Below, one piece after another: positions 32,231-42,717 of a DNA stretch of 64,000 bases. The position numbers and the translations under genes are program-made. Numbering within the stretch: the stretch's first letter is position 1; every line of letters begins with the position of its first letter. The notes below the pieces were generated by a model. It made no database searches, was not told the DNA's origin, and was given only the letters and a program-made list of their open reading frames with translations. This DNA is from Brasenia schreberi (lineage: Eukaryota > Streptophyta > Magnoliopsida > Nymphaeales > Cabombaceae): NCBI GenBank assembly GCA_036023115.1, contig JAYKKT010000079.1:14251501-14315500 (forward strand), in the 5' to 3' direction.

Positions 32231-33497
32231 GTGGTATCCTCTCTTTCATTTTTGGAAGTTTAGACCATTTCTATCTTTGTCATTTCTCACACACATATTC
32301 TAGACTTCATTTTTATGCATTTGGCAATTATAACAATAAGACAGTCTAAAAAGAAAATATTTATCAAGCAACAAAACACAAATAGAATAAATCTAATTAG
32401 ATGATGTAGAATATCACAAAAATGAGTTGAAAACAACTCATTCTTAATATAAAAGCAAGCTTGGATAAATCCATAATTTTTTTCAAAAATTTCTCCCTTT
32501 GTTAATTTTCAAAAATACTAGGATAAAACAGTAATTTTATCTGTTTGTCCGGCTTTGTAATTTTCTAGAAAGACCAAGAACAAAATAATAAAATTAGTGT
32601 TTGGTATTTCTGAAAATTTGTCATTGATTGTGGGTAAATTCATAATTTTGTCCCTCAATCTGAATCTGTAATTTCCTTAAAAGGATAGGGACAAATATGT
32701 CTTTTGACACAATAGCAAAACTAAGAAGGGCAGGAAAGTAAATCAATATCCTGGGTTTTCGTAATTTTCATAAACTACTAGAGGGCAAAACTAACTTTTC
32801 ACCCTAATAAGGACAAAATAGTCTTTTTACCTAAAAATATCTGGATATTTTGGTAATTTTGTCCAGTGGCAGTTCATAATTTTCAAAAACCAACTGGGAC
32901 AAAACGAACTTTTTAGTCTGTTGCCCTAGGCGGTTTCGGCGGTTTTGAAAAACCATTGGTTTCCGCTAGTGATTTTCTAACGGGGTAAAAACGCGAAGGT
33001 TAGAGAGAGAGCAAAAGAGTAATAGAGAGAGAGGGAGGGTAGTGACTGCTCGCTCCGCCTCCTGGCCTACGACGACCCACAGCCTTCTACTACTGGTTTT
33101 GTTGCGGTTGTCCTCTAGCCTCCTAGCCAAGTGTTTTTCGGCAACCTCCTTGCCTTTGCGGCCGACCTCTGGCCCACTAGCCGAGGTTCTGCTTTGGCTT
33201 TCCTCTAGCTTCCTGGCCGAGGGTTTTACCGGTAGTGTTCTTTCCTTTGCGACCGACCTTTGGCCTACTTGACCGAGGTTTTGCTTTGGCTTTCCTCTCG
33301 CATCCTGGCCAAGGATTTTGCCGATAGAGTTCTTGCCTTGTCTTGACTCAGGCATGGTTTGCCCTCTGCCCTATCTCAACTCAAGCAAAACGCTCTGCTA
33401 CTTTCAAAAAATTACAGGAAGTTCAACTGATCCTCCTTCTCCTCTCTCTTTTTTTATTTATTTACACTAAAGCATACCTGTTTATAAGGACAACACC
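32231..33497 (-). other. 5' leader of the copia element
   Basis: The leader is about 1.3 kb and precedes gag. The part at 32450-32930 has many AATTTTGTCC- and GGGACAAAA-like phrases. 33090-33350 carries a GC-richer tandem repeat with a 129-residue frame (33355-32966) of no known family. Confidence 0.7.
33095..33345 (-). repeat. About 91-bp tandem repeat in the copia leader, nearly three units
   Basis: TCCTCTAGCCTCCTAGCC (33110), TCCTCTAGCTTCCTGGCC (33203) and TCCTCTCGCATCCTGGCC (33294) mark the units, each followed by GTTTT..TTGCCTTTGCG- and CGACCTTTGGCC-type stretches. Confidence 0.8.
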
Positions 33498-33511
33498 AAG
33501 CCCTGATACCA
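33498..33511 (-). other. Primer binding site of the copia element
   Basis: TGGTATCAGGGCTT on -, four bases from the LTR end. It matches the initiator tRNA-Met complement TGGTATCAGAGC at all but one position. Confidence 0.9.
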
Positions 33512-33515
33512 GAAG

Positions 33516-33959
33516 TGGGGTATTCCATCGACTCTCCTGCCAGTTCTGGCTTGCGGTCAACCCTCCGGTGTCCTCTATATTTCTTGCTCAGGTACGTAAC
33601 AGCGGATCTTCAAACATGTATGTGTGTAAGGTATTTTTCAGGTTTCCTCTTTGTAGGTTTTGCCTGGGAGGAATGCTCAATTTTTCTGTGTATTTCACTG
33701 TGTCTGTTCTCGTGCGCTGCTCTCTATTTATAGAGCAGCACCAACTCCACTTTCCTCCTGGATTTCTTACTGGGCTTTCCTTTCTTGGAGGCCCTTATCT
33801 GGTCGGTTACGGATAAGCTCTGTAACCACCCGATGATTTCGGCCTTTGATAACCGTTACAGCCATCCTTTCCCGCATCCCTTACATAGATAATGGCTGGA
33901 TGGCCAGTCCGGCCATTTCTGTATTGGGGTTGCCGAGAATGGCCATATATTTCCTTACA
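33516..33959 (-). mobile_element. 5' LTR of the copia element
   Basis: 444 bp, TGTAAGGAAATATATGGCC to ATACCCCA on the - strand. TATA box CTATAAATAG at 33733-33724. Confidence 0.93.
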
Positions 33960-33964
33960 AAGTA
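33960..33964. repeat. Target site duplication AAGTA, right
   Basis: Matches 28407-28411. Confidence 0.92.
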
Positions 33965-34429
33965 TGGGCATGCGCACACACTTCCATGGGCCTAGGTAGC
34001 AAGCTATATGTCTGGCGTGCACCCCAACCATTGATCAACTCGAAATAGAAATATGCTTGTCGAAAATGCTTTTAGGATCATTGTGTAGCCATATCCTTCT
34101 TCTCTTTTTATGCGTGCGCGTGTGCATGTTGGTGGTAGCATCTATGGAAGTTGAACCCCTAACTAGGGACTATACCAATTGATTGTGTTTTATTAAATGA
34201 ATGAGGTATAAGAAACTTCAGTTTTTTCCATGTGTCTTTTCATGTAGAGTCGATTGAGCCCTACGTATGCACAGTGCATTGATCATCTTCAGGTCTTTGT
34301 GAGTTTTAACATCATTACCCTTAATCCGATGTAACACGTCGAATTCTACATTAGTTTATATAACTTTATCTAACATCAAAATCTCTTGCCATGTCAACAT
34401 CACATGTTACATTATCTTATATTTATTAG
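33965..34429. other. Unannotated spacer
   Basis: No gene or repeat recognised. Confidence 0.5.
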
Positions 34430-34730
34430 CATACTTAAATATGAATCAATATTAATTAGTTTTAAGTATTCTTTATTATATATTAAATTTAATATTACTA
34501 AAGTTATATTAAATTTTAATTTAGTATTTAATAATATTGAAATATTAATCGTATTTAAATTTAAATATTAACTAACATTAAATATTTTTAATATTACTAA
34601 TTGTTGTATGTTAAATTTAACAATACTAAAATTATATTAAATTTTTAATGTAATATTTAATAATACTTAAATATTAATTAAATTTAATTCTTAATTAATA
34701 TCAAGTATTCTTAATACTTAATAATGATGC
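34430..34730. repeat. AT-rich tandem duplication, unit about 128 bp
   Basis: TTAAATTTAA at 34483 and 34611 open two similar units rich in AATATT and TTAAAT. About 85% of bases are A or T. Confidence 0.6.
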
Positions 34731-36249
34731 GGTTGCAAAGGCAACCACTACATCATCCCCTGTACGTGAATCTATCTTGCACGTCGTTTGTAGGTGATTG
34801 TTACTGTTTAGGAACCAAATAGAAAACCATCGAAAATCAAAGGATGACTTGTATTAGTTTTCAAACACGGGAATCAAATTGAAAAACTAAAAAGTCTCAT
34901 GGTACTTTTGTAATATTTTTTCTATTGTTAAAGTAAAAGACTTATTTCTTTAAAACGATTTATAATCAAAGTTGTAACAAGCATCACCTGCCCGAATAAT
35001 ATGATCCACGTCATGCATCACAGTCAATGACCAATCAAACCGAAACCAAGTTGGGGGTGGATGGTGACAAGCACATTTAGAGAGCGTTTTCACTGTCCGC
35101 TCTCATGGAAATGGTGAATCTACATCTCGAGCGCCTCACCTAAAATTTGGAAAATCGTCCATTGTGAGATCTTTAGGGTAAAATACGTAGTTCACCCAAC
35201 TCAAAACCGTTCAAGGGGCTATTCGCTTTCTCTAACCAAAAGAGTTTCTAGATCCATCACTGCCTCATAGGCCGGACCCCAGAAGTTGGCACTGCATGGG
35301 CCGGCATGCTGCACGAATGCAAATGAGGGCCCCGAGTGGACCCGGAGCTGCGGCGGCAGCCCTGCACCTTACTTTTGCGTTAGAAGGGCGGTCCCATGCA
35401 GCGCGCCTTAGCGGGGGTGACGACGTGCAGGCCCGAGGGCATGCGACCTTATAGGTCCCGATCTCCTTGACAATGGGTTTGGCGATCGGGGCATCTGGCC
35501 TACCTACACTCCGCTAGGGCTGTGAGACAATCGCCTCTTAAACTTTTGGCTAAAGCTTTATTTTGGTTTCCTCTCAATGCTATTGAGTTTTTCAGTATTT
35601 TTCTTCCCCTTGGGTGAGGAACTGGGCCGGAGCCCGAAACGATACAAAAAAATCAGTATACAAATCTTGGGTATACATAAAGGTATGTATCCTAGACATG
35701 ACTGGTTCTCGTTAAAAAATACCGATTCTGGTACCCTTGGAACCATGAGCGAGAACCAAACAGAACTGGTTCTCTATGTGCCAATCTTCGACCGCTAGTG
35801 AAGGAACAACCTTTCAAGTTCATCTCGAGAACGATAGCCTATTTCTTACATATTGATGATCCTTCGTATTGAGAAAAGACACGTGTAGAATCATTAATGT
35901 TCATAAATGATTTGTTTTTACCCAAATGTGAAGGAATACTCCAAAAGGTTGGCAAGTTGAAAAGTGAAGCATATGCGCATTTGCAGGTATATTTTTACAC
36001 AGTACATCGTTGAAACAGACATGATAGATCACAATGGCGACTTATAAGAATCCATGTAGCTAACCACTGTTACTGTGGGATAACTTGATTACTTGAAAAT
36101 TAAAGCATATCAATATCTGCAGGCCGTGTACTTTACACAGCACATGCTTCGTATTGTTAAGAGATGAAACGGAGATGACAGAGCATAATGGCGATTACGA
36201 ATTCATGTAGCAGACTTAACTTGCTGTGGGATAAGTTTTGGTTATGCAA
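34731..36249. other. Spacer without recognised genes
   Basis: A GC-richer patch lies at 35250-35560. 35690-35790 has ACTGGTTC and GGAACCA phrases shared with 48830-50080. Frames at 35558-35798 are short and overlap on both strands, with no recognisable content. Confidence 0.45.
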
Positions 36250-36264
36250 AGATGGGGTTAGGCC
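36250..36264. repeat. SINE target site duplication, left
   Basis: AGATGGGGTTAGGCC, identical to 36398-36412. Confidence 0.92.
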
Positions 36265-36397
36265 GCACCGAGAACGCTAGCTAAATGGCAGGGTGCTCTA
36301 GTGCAGTTGCTGGTGGTAGAGAGTTCGACGCCCAGAGCTTGCACCCATTGGTGTGTGTGTTAGGCTTCGGCCTCCTCTTTTAACAAAAAGAAGAAGA
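36265..36397 (+). mobile_element. tRNA-derived SINE, 133 bp
   Basis: Bounded by a perfect 15-bp duplication. The head has a pol III A-box-like GCTAGCTAAATGGC and, about 45 bp on, a B-box-like GAGTTCGACGCCC. The 3' part reads GTTAGGCTTCGGCCTCCTCT and ends in (AAG)n. A diverged second copy sits on the opposite strand at 39450-39548 and shares the GGCTTCGGCC tail. It moves with LINE-supplied enzymes and codes for nothing. I do not recognise the family name. Confidence 0.88.
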
Positions 36398-36412
36398 AGA
36401 TGGGGTTAGGCC
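36398..36412. repeat. SINE target site duplication, right
   Basis: AGATGGGGTTAGGCC, identical to 36250-36264. Confidence 0.92.
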
Positions 36413-37571
36413 AGCCGCTACCAGTATATTGATACGAAAAATGCCAGTCTACGTCTCAAAGAGCTTTTGGATAAAGGGTAACGCAGTGGGGAAGCACAAT
36501 GAACCCTAGCTGGACTGTACATCAAAGCAGAAATAAAGGATCATCAATAGAGGACCTTTTTATCATCATTTATGAGCAACAGTGAATCTCTTCAATTTCA
36601 TTTAGTGGCATTTTAAAGATTTTTCCGGAACCTTATCACATGGATCTCTAAACGGGTTGGATCTACCTGCCAAGTGCTCCAAATGTGGCATATGGTACTT
36701 TTGAGGGTTATCCAGAGGGATTTGGGTATCAATTGGTACCTGGAGAACTCTGTTTGGACTTGAATATCTACTTTTAACATTGGTATTCACAGTATATAAG
36801 CTACCAGTTGGATCAAATCCATTTACGGATCCAGACTTTACAGGGCGATATCAAGAAGTACAAAGACAGGATTATCATGAGGGGTGCTAAAATTTCAGCT
36901 ACCCTTTTATACGGAACGATGGCAGCATGAGCTGATTCGATATCCACATAAAATTCATAGAAAAAAAAGGGAAAAAGAATCAGTGACGCAAATTTAAGAG
37001 CAAGCACCTTCTTTTAAAGAATATTTCTGGTTTAGAAGTGACCACCGAAATAGGTCTCTTCAGCTTGAGTTAACTGACCCGGAAGTGTACGAGATCTGGA
37101 TCAGATCCAGTTCAAGTCAGATCCGGAAGATCTTCTAGGTTGGGGCAAACAAACCCATGGTTTTTACAGTAGATCATGTGTTATAACTCATGCTTTTACC
37201 ACCACGTTTTTTTACAGAATACCTTTTCCGTGAGGTGTAATCATGGATTTACAAAATAGGCCACAGCTTATATCGTGTATATACCACGGCTTTAACCATT
37301 AGCCTTTAGTTTGCAAAACTTGGGTGAGTTGAAAACCTTACCTCAGCTAAATGTAGGTCCAACCCACTGATTAATACCCAATACCAGAATCCATGTAAGT
37401 TCTGCTTCTGCAGATACCTGCATACATCTACTATCAGATACAAAATTTTGAATCTTGCGGGTTTTAGAAAGGGTGAACATGAACCTGACCAGGGAAACTG
37501 TTTCCAGGTTGGGGATTAGGCACCGGGTCCAGTCCAGGCAGTTATAAAAGTGACCTAGAAGCTGGCCCAGA

Positions 37572-37572
<1 letters not shown>
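36413..37572. other. Spacer; no gene recognised
   Basis: A hydrophobic 64-residue frame on - (36813-37007) and a 62-residue frame (36602-36790) match nothing I know and lack any supporting signal. 37090-37140 is rich in AGATCCAG/GGATCT phrases. Confidence 0.45.

Positions 37573-37629
<57 letters not shown>
37573..37629. repeat. (CT)n microsatellite
   Basis: About 27 CT units, then TATCTCTGTC and a short TA/CA run. Confidence 0.97.
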
Positions 37630-37634
<5 letters not shown>

Positions 37635-38942
37635 GTCTATATATACACACACATATACAACATATACTGTATATGCACCTATCTAAATGTATACAATATA
37701 CGGGTTCGTTTCTGGGTCTTGAATTTTGACGCAAACAAATAAAAGAAGGGTTAGGTCTAGGTCAACCTTATTTCAGCCTAGACTCGAGGTGACGCGAGCC
37801 GGACCAACACGTTCTCAACCTGATTTTCCGTTTCTTGGTTTAAGAATCTAAAAGAACTAAACTCGGGTGCATTCAGGGCCCTACATCCTGCAATTCGTGA
37901 CAACACAACGCACATCATCTTGTTCATTCAATGCATAGCTGACAGTAATGGCGGAGAATAGAGGTTCTGCATTAAGGGACAGAGGAAAAACAAGAACCAA
38001 GGGAGAAGCATCTGACCGGAGTTAGTGAACTACGACCACTATTGAAGTTATAGAAGCAGAGACTTTTTTGAGTTTCGCCATAAATGAGTAATCAAAAGCA
38101 GCAAGCATCTGCATTAATTACTTTTCCTTCTTGCAAAGCTTTAAGTTGTATAATCAGTGACACTTTGAGATTGAACCAAAATGCTCAAAAGCAGCTGTAT
38201 CTGCATCAAACATCCATCTTTAATTTGTTCTTATTTAGTTTGTAATTTAGCAATTTAGGGAATATTAAATATTCTTTTGCTTGAAATAGGGTGAGGTGCT
38301 CTCTCACTGTCATCATGAGAAGCTGATACCACTTAACCTGGGTCCACTTGATGCCCAGACTCCTTTGCATTTTGAGAGCTGCTTTATTGCTTTCCTCACA
38401 TGGTGACCAAGGGTTGTTGGATTGGTCTACCCCCTATAAAATTGACTCACCTATATTGGGATTCAAATAAAGAAGAAGCAAAAGGAGACTCTCTCTCTCA
38501 GGTCCCTCGCACTGCTTGAACTGTCCCCCTCAAACTCTGCGCTCCTTCATATGATGTTTCCTCTTAATTTCAGTCAGTACAATAATAGCTTCTTGACCCA
38601 TCTACAAAAGGCAATATCCCACATTGTTATCAAAATTCCATAAAGAATTTGGAATTCCTGTTCATGGCAATATATGTGTATGATTTTGATTCATCATTTG
38701 CAATTCCTTATCAAGTAAAGCTTTTTCCTAAGTGCGATGGGTGCCCGACTTTGAAAGAAGATTCTAGCAGGGCACTGAAACGCCTATGCTTCAACTAATT
38801 CTCCACTTGAAGAAGCTAGATGAGTGGAGGGACCGGAACAAATCGATTTCGCTCCGATTTTCTGCATGCAACTTGTAGATATGCCCACTAAAATAAGTTT
38901 TCTTAGGTTTATATTACTGTTGTGTATGTTAATGTAACTTTT
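37630..38942. other. Spacer; USE-like word at 38616
   Basis: No protein gene seen. ATCCCACATTG at 38616-38626 is one base off the plant snRNA upstream element RTCCCACATCG, but it lies about 317 bp from the U6-like sequence, far from the usual 60-70 bp. Confidence 0.4.
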
Positions 38943-39048
38943 GTCCGTCTCTTTGGAGACGTTGGATAAAATTAGGAGGATACAGACAAGATTAGCATGG
39001 CCCCTGTGCAAGGATCAAATATTAACGTTCAAGATACATGCTCCAAAA
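38943..39048 (+). ncRNA. U6: U6 snRNA-like sequence, probable pseudogene
   Basis: The middle part matches plant U6 very closely: GATAAAATTAGGAGGATACAG, AAGATTAGCATGGCCCCTG, GCAAGGAT. The 5' hairpin region starts GTCC and ends GGAGAC in recognisable but altered form. The invariant ACAGAGA box, which pairs with the 5' splice site, reads ACAGACA; the AGC triad is kept. The 3' part after GGATCAAAT is diverged, and the terminal T-run that stops RNA polymerase III is missing (CCAAAAGTTCG). No TATA box or upstream element stands at the usual distance. It is therefore most likely a retro-copied or decayed U6 gene. Confidence 0.82.
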
Positions 39049-39449
39049 GTTCGAAACAGGACATGAAACGTTCTTCATTTTTTTTAATTGGCATCATTAA
39101 TCCTAATTAGTTTCTTTGTCAAAATAAATAATATGAGATCATACTTAAACTTGATAGATGAATACAAGTCGCGTACCAGTATCAAATGTACATGCATCTT
39201 ACCAAAAACACTCCTAGTGTTTAACCTAAGGGATCATTACTATGGATTTTAGAACTTAGAAACTGTCTGGGATCGTCCTTAGTAACTCAATACACAACCT
39301 GAATGCACAGTGAAGCTTAAGCAAGATTGACATCTTCTTCTAATAAACAGAGGAGAATGGTAAATGATACAACTCATAGCTCCACTTGGTGTGCCATAAG
39401 AGGTGATGTAAATTTTCATTTCACAATTTTGGTATTGTCGAGTATTAGA
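39049..39449. other. Unannotated spacer
   Basis: No gene recognised. Confidence 0.5.
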
Positions 39450-39548
39450 AGAAAAAGGGTTCTTTTTCTAAGAGGAGGCCGAAGCCTAATACATGCACCC
39501 TCTGGGAGTCGTACTCCCCACCAGCAGGAACGGCGCTAGAACGTGGTG
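39450..39548 (-). mobile_element. SINE, second diverged copy
   Basis: On - it reads GGTGCACCACGTTCTAGCGC, then GAGTACGACTCCC (B-box region) and TATTAGGCTTCGGCCTCCTC with an A-rich end. It is the same family as 36265-36397. No clear target duplication. Confidence 0.75.
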
Positions 39549-39724
39549 CACCAGGAATTGAGGAGAGTTGAAGCCATTTAGTTGTAATGATTCAATGCTG
39601 AAATTTAAGTTGCTTGAGTCAAACTATTCAAAGTTCAACACTTCAGATAAATAGGCTATATATGTGATGTTGATGCCTTACCATATCTATTTTATTGTCT
39701 TTTATATTTTCTAATTGATAAGAT
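39549..39724. other. Unannotated spacer
   Basis: No gene recognised. Confidence 0.5.
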
Positions 39725-40150
39725 GCTAGCCCACCTAGTGTGTAATCGAGCTGGGTCCAGCTCAAGTACAGGCAAGCTCGAGCTCAAGCTTGGGATAAGC
39801 TCGAATTACTTGAGTACAGCTGGTTTGAGCTCCTCTGCAACCAAAATTGAATAGATTAAGCACGGCTCCAGATCGAGCTTCATGTGACCGAATACAGTCA
39901 AGCTTGACAGAGCTCATGCATTGCCTTGAACTTGAAATGTTCTAACCTTCAAATTGAATGCTCGGAAATATGACATTTATCTACCAATAAATAAAATTTA
40001 TGTTTAGATATTGTAAAGCTCGGTTAGGGTCGTGAGCTACTTGAGCTGAGTACTTGCAAGCAACTTGAGCTCAAAAAGTTTGTCTGAAGTTTCTCTCAAG
40101 CCGAGCTGGAAGCTCATGAGTAGCTCGGCTTACTTGCCCACCAGTGCCAG
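39725..40150. repeat. GAGCTC-rich dispersed repeat
   Basis: Many phrases such as AGCTCGAGCTCAAGCTTGGG and CTTGAGCTGAGTACTTGCAA. It is bracketed by GCCCACCTAGTG and TTGCCCACCAGTGCC. A similar but shorter stretch lies at 57760-58110. Such GAGCTCG-rich elements are common in plants. I cannot name the family. Confidence 0.5.
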
Positions 40151-40640
40151 CCAGAGTTCCTGGCTTTAATCGGTTATATATCTTTAAAAAAAAATTGTAG
40201 TGGCTTAATATAAAAATAAAAATAGCAGGATGTCATGAGCAAATGAAAATAAGTGCATCCTTACTAAAGAAAAACCGATTTGAAACAAATTTCCATTTAA
40301 AAAGTAAAAAAAATGAACATTTTCTTAAAAGATCCCAACTTTAATTATTGTATTTTTTCCTATGACTTTTGAGAGTTCACAAGTGGATTTTCCTTTTCCT
40401 TCATGCATCATAAGCTCATGGTCTTTCCCAGATGTACGCTCCGTGTAACAGGATCATGACCCTAACGTGTGAGTCGACCCACTCCTAGCCACGTAAGCTG
40501 CTGCTACTTGCGCGCTAGTGGTGCATTTTTATCTTTGAAATCAAATATTGTAGTCATATAAGGTCTGAACTTTCAAAAACTCTATAATTAACAATGCCTT
40601 CCACGAAATTTAAAGCCTTTTAACATAATATATAAACAAT
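40151..40640. other. Unannotated spacer
   Basis: No gene recognised. Confidence 0.5.
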
Positions 40641-40755
40641 AACAAAAAGAAAACAAAGAGCTGTAGCTCCAACGCTAAGGGATTAACAAAGCAAAAGGAG
40701 AAACCTTCAAGTTGAAGGTCACAAGTCCTTGGGTTGAACGGAAAAGAAAATGCAA
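40641..40755 (+). mobile_element. SINE-like sequence, weak
   Basis: TGTAGCTCCAACGCTAAGGG (A-box-like) and, 50 bp on, GAAGGTCACAAGTCCTTGGG (B-box-like). The second part resembles 47640-47770. Confidence 0.4.
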
Positions 40756-40848
40756 CACAATTATGTAGTCAATCTAGCATCATGGTCATGTCCGCCAATC
40801 ATAAACACTAGAATCCACATATACAATCTCACCTGCACGTGTGCATGT

Positions 40849-40879
<31 letters not shown>

Positions 40880-40881
40880 CA
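40849..40881. repeat. (AC)n(AT)n microsatellite
   Basis: ACACAC run passing into ATATAT. Confidence 0.95.
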
Positions 40882-41173
40882 TAAGAGAGTGATATATACT
40901 CAATCCCATCCATACTTAAATCCACTCAAACATTTCTACATTCAGTTGGTATAATGTGCAATATATATTTGAATTTAAAAAACAAAATATATAATTATGC
41001 ATTAAATATGAAGTACAAAATGTACAATGATATATTTTTCTTTATAAAATAAAATCTCTACTATTGATTATGCCAGTTGAGTGATAGAGATATTTGAGTG
41101 GATTTAAGTGTTGATGAGATTAAATATATACCACTATCTATCTATCTACATCTCACTATATATACATACATAT

Positions 41174-41216
<43 letters not shown>
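41174..41216. repeat. (TA)n microsatellite
   Basis: About 18 TA units after a CATA-rich lead. Confidence 0.95.
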
Positions 41217-41221
<5 letters not shown>

Positions 41222-41378
41222 TAATAAAGTATTCTAAAAATATATACTCTCAAAGTACTATCATACTATCACTCTTGACTGATGATTGAGCCCTATTGGT
41301 GCTATTTCCGGTTGTCCATCAATTGCAGTGGATGGCTAGGGTCCAAGGATACATACTCTTGGAATATCTTACATTCAT

Positions 41379-41387
41379 ACACACACG

Positions 41388-41424
<37 letters not shown>

Positions 41425-41428
41425 GTAC

Positions 41429-41477
<49 letters not shown>

Positions 41478-41526
41478 CATATATATATACACACACACAC
41501 ACATATATATATATATACATATATAC

Positions 41527-41557
<31 letters not shown>

Positions 41558-41560
41558 TAC
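41379..41560. repeat. Compound (AC)n/(AT)n/(GA)n microsatellite
   Basis: Three alternating AC and AT blocks, then GA, within about 180 bp. The frames of His-Thr and Ile-Tyr repeats on both strands here are artefacts of this repeat. Confidence 0.97.
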
Positions 41561-42416
41561 GTGTGTGTGCACGTGTTTGTGGCTGCAGGCACATGCGAAC
41601 CACTATTTACACATTAAGTAATGGTAAGAGATGGTGATAGCAATTGTGGCTTCTGAGACTTAAGACATCACTTTTGTCGTTGTCATTAATATCTGCATCT
41701 TCAACTACTCCATCAAGCTTTCCAGCTAATGTATAAATTCGATCTCATTTATACTAAAAATAACAATACCAAAATGACAATATTTCTTTTGTGTCAGACT
41801 ATAGTGCTTGTATGAGAATGCCTTCACCTAATAAGGTTCTATTATATATGATAATAAAGATGCCAACTCCTATAAACAATAGGAGCAGCGGAGTCTCCTA
41901 TATTACCTTTTGATGAAAAAAGCAAATGCTGCTTTATTCCTTTGAGATTAGGTCATTTAGTCCACACCTCAACTCATCAATATTTGTTGAATGAACAAAT
42001 TGGAGATTAGTGAAAGGCAAGATGCATCTTGTTAGGTAATTCATAAGATAAGGAGCCATGGCTCTCCTGGTACATCTGATAGAAAGAGGCCATTAAGAGA
42101 CTGTATGTTCTTTAAGTGGTGGTTTGCATGGGTTAAGAAATGGTGCAATTTTCTTTTCACGGGCTCTCCCTCTTTCGCTCTCATTCTCTCTCTCTCTCTA
42201 TAGATATATCCCATTGAATTTCACAAAACAAATATGTTTATTATATAAATGTGTACCTCGAATCTCCCATGCTTTCACTTATTGGAGACTTGACAAGAAC
42301 TTACTTTCGCAAAACCAAAGCCATTGCATGCATGTACTGTTTCCCAGTCACATGTAGATTCATGATTTAATATAATCCACCATGCTTACTGCATATGCAG
42401 CATATTCTCTCTCTCA
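41561..42416. other. Unannotated spacer
   Basis: No gene recognised. A short CT run lies at 42180-42200. Confidence 0.5.

Positions 42417-42461
<45 letters not shown>
42417..42461. repeat. (TA)n microsatellite
   Basis: About 22 TA units. Confidence 0.97.
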
Positions 42462-42465
<4 letters not shown>

Positions 42466-42717
42466 CACACAAACAGTTTAAATTTCACCATATTTCATTG
42501 CCAACGAGTTATTTGTTTCCTGCAAGGTAAGTATCAACTGTATCTGCACACGCCCGAGAGAGAAAGAGAGAAATAGATTTGCAATTTTATTGCGGGAATA
42601 TGGATGAACATGATTGAGAAAGGAATTGGGAATTTGGGATTACACAAGAATAACAAAATACACAGTTGGAGTTGTCAAATCCATCAACAACTGTTCTTCA
42701 CTAATGGAAATCGTAGG

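Larger units (their letters stand above)
28412..33959 (-). mobile_element. Ty1/copia retrotransposon, 5.55 kb, structurally complete but with pol deletion
   Basis: Two LTRs (28412-28857 and 33516-33959) start TGTAAG on the - strand and agree at roughly 88-90% by eye. The AAGTA target duplication is perfect. The PBS TGGTATCAGGGCTT near initiator tRNA-Met and a purine tract next to the 3' LTR are present. Internal order on the - strand is gag, protease, integrase, RT, RNase H, which is the copia order. The N-terminal RT half is deleted, and other domains have stops. The LTR divergence shows an old insertion, though it is younger than its gypsy neighbours, whose termini are eroded. Confidence 0.95.

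Noticed and set aside
33096..33355. Copia leader frame (129 residues) as a host gene
   Set aside because: It lies between PBS and gag of the element and is made of tandem repeats; kept only as a finding.
36813..37007. Hydrophobic 64-residue frame that looks like a membrane protein
   Set aside because: Short, no recognised motif, no neighbouring exons or promoter; AT-rich sequence often gives such frames.
41282..41637. Several frames on both strands coding for His-Thr, Ile-Tyr or Cys-Val repeats
   Set aside because: They are translations of a compound CA/TA/GA microsatellite, open only because the repeat lacks stops.
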